Positions 47,030 to 49,466 of a stretch of 49,466 bases of DNA are shown here, one piece after another. The notes below the pieces were generated by a model that did not search any database, was not told the origin of the DNA, and was given only the letters and a program-made list of their open reading frames with translations. The position numbers were made by a program, and so were the translations under genes. Within the stretch, counting starts at the first letter, position 1. Each line of letters starts with the position of its first letter. The stretch is from Chara braunii (lineage: Eukaryota > Streptophyta > Charophyceae > Charales > Characeae), in assembly GCA_003427395.1 (NCBI GenBank), contig BFEA01000059.1, positions 1,162,154 through 1,211,619 of the forward strand, in the 5' to 3' direction.

Positions 47030-48430
47030 AAATACGACCGTTGTTAACCTTCTCTCTCCTCATGCTGAGTTTGAATGACCAACACATCATCCAACCTGAA
47101 TTATTGTAAGCACACAGACCTTTTTTTATTTCCAGAAAAAAAACTTAAAGTCCAGGCTTCATATCCATTATGGAAGCATCCGTATGGTTTCTTTTCTATC
47201 CACAAGTCAAACACTAACATCAATAATACACTTTTATGCTTCTCATTTTGGTTTGGAGACCCAAGTGGGCGGCATTGATTACTTCTAAAAGAAAAAATGT
47301 ACTTCCCCTCACCCCTGCCTAAGTTACCTATTGGACTAATATCTCTGTTTTTCTTGCTCTCTTTGATCCGACTGTACCTAATCTTGGGCAGACCCTATAC
47401 CGAATTTGTCTACTCCTTTTAGATGATCTACTTGTCTGTTATACTTGTGTTTATGGAGTCTTGCTTATTTTCAAACTTTTGTTTGATGGGGTCTGTTCAG
47501 CTTCGCAAACCCCTCTGATGATTGTTTATTTTTATCATTTGTGCTATGAAATAGTATAAGATGTTAGTATACCAGCAAATAGTTTTGACTTTTATTAAAA
47601 AATATATATTGGACTCCTCAGTTTAAGCCCTCGGTGGTGGTAAGCGTTTCCCGCTGTTTTAGATGCGATTTTCATAACAGGATGTTAATAATCTGTCTTA
47701 AGAGGTTTCAAAGTCAGTTCGATTAACCACTTGAACAACTTCCATAAATCTCTATAAAATCTCCAACAAATTTTGGTTTCTTGATTCTAAGCTTTAAAAA
47801 ATAGTTTTTTTTTAAATTTTGCTGTTTTTGGATAATTTGTTTTTATAGATTTTGGATACGACTCTCAATAGGTTTTAAGCACAATTTACACCTAGATAAC
47901 CCTAGCTAAGCCAAGGTAATAAAATAAGGGTACGTGAAAAAAATAAAGATAGATAAAACCCACCTTGGTAAAAAAATTTCAAATACCACTCATGAGAGAA
48001 CCTATGTTTTGATTCTTGTCGATGAGAAGCAACCAAGTTGTTGCCCCTCCGAATAAATTGGGCTTGTACGTCGGGGGGGCGGCGGGAAGAGAATTCATGA
48101 TGCATGCTAACAATTTTTTTTTCCAGTTGAGAGAATCTAAAAAAACATTTCAAAGTATCACGAGTGATTAATGACTCCTTGAAATTTCATATCTTGAAAA
48201 ATGGCTTCAAAGAAATCTTTGTCAAATAAAAATAAAATAAAATGCACCTCAGATATGCAAAATTGAATTTGGATGAGGATAAATTTCCTTTGAATTGCTC
48301 GATTTTTTTTTTTTCTTCTTCACAGTGTACCCGTGATTTGAAATGCGAGGTCAACCTTTCCACAGCGTACATTGACCTGAAATGTCGATTTCAAGTTTAT
48401 GGTATTTCATGGCATGTCAAAATAGCTTAA
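47030..48430. other. No gene seen; AT-rich
   Basis: CTCCTTTTAGATGATCTACTTG near 47415 could be read as LLLDDLL, but no reverse transcriptase motif surrounds it. GGTCAACCTTTCCACAGCG.. at about 48350 leads into the repeat cluster that follows. Confidence 0.45.
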
Positions 48431-48439
48431 ATGTATTTA

Positions 48440-48790
48440 CTAGCAAGATATGAAATTTCTGAAAAAATGAAGTGACTGAAACTTCTGAAGTCAGTTTCAG
48501 TCCGCTCTGTGAATGAGATGAAGCGCTTCGTTTTAGCTCACCCCTTGCACATATCAAACCCAAATTTAACATTATCAAAAAAGTTGTTGAGACTTTTAAA
48601 GACGGTTTTAACCCACCCCATACGCTCGCCAAATCCTAAGTTCAAACTTCATGGAAAAACTGAAGTAGCTGAGATTTATGAAACAGGTTTCTGACTGCCC
48701 CGTACTCACATTGTACTCAGAAGCTAGAACTGAAATTCCTTGAAAAAGTCAAAGTGGCCACAACTTTTGAAACAACTTTCAGTCTTCCCC
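48440..48790. repeat. Diverged ~115-bp tandem repeat, about three to four units
   Basis: Each unit shows AAATT(T/C)C..GAAAAA(A/-)(T/C)..AAGT(G/A)(G/A)C(T/C)GA(A/G)A(C/T)TT..GAA(G/A)CA..TTTC(A/T)GTC..C(C/T)CC. The signal lies near 48455, 48650 and 48735. The match is patchy and suggests an old satellite-like array. Confidence 0.6.
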
Positions 48791-49230
48791 CCATCTTTCT
48801 CCTCACCAGATGCGTCTTCCTTAGAACTAGTAAAAGTAGTTTGTTGTAACTTTCTGGTGTTGGAGAAACTTTTTTGTCTGTTTGTGTTGTTTCAGATAGT
48901 TTGCCAAAGAGCAGCAGATTAGGCTCATGGCATAGCAAAACCAATGTAGGTTCTTGCACCCCATGTCACAATGCAGATTGACCCATATCATCACAATCGG
49001 TAATTTTGGTGTGTCTGGCGTATGATCTCCAAGTGTGAGAATCAATAGAGAAGCTTCACATACCCCTAGTCCGATTGTGGTTGATCAGAGCGGCTAAGCA
49101 TCATCTGTTTGGCCAGCCTTGGTCAAACTTTGGGCCACCCTACCTTCTTAACCCAAAAAATATTGTATACAAATACAACGTATGGGGTATGTTGTATGTT
49201 GTATTCCAATACAACATACGTACGTTATAC

Positions 49231-49400
49231 CTGGGTAGCACGGCGTACATGTACGCGGGCTCCGCATACGTGCATACGCGTATGCACGTATGCGCATACG
49301 TGTCGCATACGTATGCGCGCATACGCAAATTTAGGGCCCGCGTACGTGGTTACAACAGGCTGTTTCCCGGGTTTGTCTGGGCCCAGTAGGGGTTGGGGGG
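49231..49400 (+). mobile_element. Terminal arm of a CG-palindrome element (GCATACG theme)
   Basis: The tip CTGGGTAGCACGGCGTACAT is followed by dense palindromes (CGCATACGTGCATACGCGTA, TGCACGTATGCGCATACG, CGCATACGTATGCGCGCATACG) to about 49326, then GGGCCCGCGTACGTGG. Just before it, TACAACGTATGGGGTATGTT and its near-inverse AATACAACATACGTACG form another palindromic stretch. The element body would lie beyond 49.4 kb or is absent. Confidence 0.6.
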
Positions 49401-49414
49401 TGGGCGTTGGGATT

Positions 49415-49416
<2 letters not shown>

Positions 49417-49466
<50 letters not shown>
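49417..49466. repeat. (TG)n microsatellite at the window end
   Basis: At least 24 TG units run off the end of the window. Confidence 0.97.

Noticed and set aside
47400-47450. LLLDDLL-like peptide resembling an RT active site
   Set aside because: No RT motifs on either side in any frame.

Overview
This window is eukaryotic nuclear DNA from a large, repeat-rich genome of the green lineage. The evidence is long introns with GT..AG borders, a TLDc gene of plant type, a plant/algal-type sialyltransferase-like (GT29) gene, many MITEs, tRNA-derived SINEs, homopolymer and GA/TG microsatellites, a nuclear copy of mitochondrial rps12, and a relic of a Penelope-like element. My best guess is a charophyte alga such as Chara braunii. 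That is inference; no marker in the window proves the species. Two N bases (35670, 35681) mark assembly ambiguity.

Layout. 1-8.7 kb: no gene seen. Terminal-inverted-repeat (TIR) elements, SINE fragments, homopolymer insertions bounded by direct repeats, and a 42-base poly(G). 8.7-21.9 kb (+): a seven-exon TLDc-domain gene. I assembled it by hand from splice sites, codon phase and family motifs. Its first coding exon was not found, its introns are full of MITEs and tandem repeats, and a 78-bp in-frame duplication spans the intron 4/exon 5 junction. 21.9-28.9 kb: no gene; minisatellites, a TTAA-flanked MITE, a polypurine tandem array. 29-36 kb: AT-rich. Elements with CG-palindromic ends, a degraded mitochondrial rps12, a group II intron reverse transcriptase fragment, and foldback elements. 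36.1-38.9 kb (+): a broken Penelope-like element with GIY-YIG upstream of RT. It is followed by a ~48-bp minisatellite (38.88-39.38 kb). 39.8-41.7 kb (+): an intact single-exon GT29 gene whose predicted start codon lies in a MITE arm. 41.7-45 kb: tetranucleotide and tandem repeats, a MITE, a C-rich tract. 45.0 kb: a U6 snRNA retrocopy with target-site duplication. 45.1-49.5 kb: AT-rich, gene-poor, complex repeats, ending in a (TG)n tract.

Only two host protein genes can be supported: the TLDc gene and the GT29 gene. They are both on the + strand but about 18 kb apart, and nothing suggests they work together. TLDc proteins (OXR1/NCOA7 family) are linked to oxidative-stress tolerance and V-ATPase regulation. 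GT29 enzymes are Golgi glycosyltransferases. The rest is a record of repeated transposition: poly(A)-dependent retroposition (SINEs, U6 copy, near tail-only insertions), several TIR families, and an unusual family with CG-palindromic ends.
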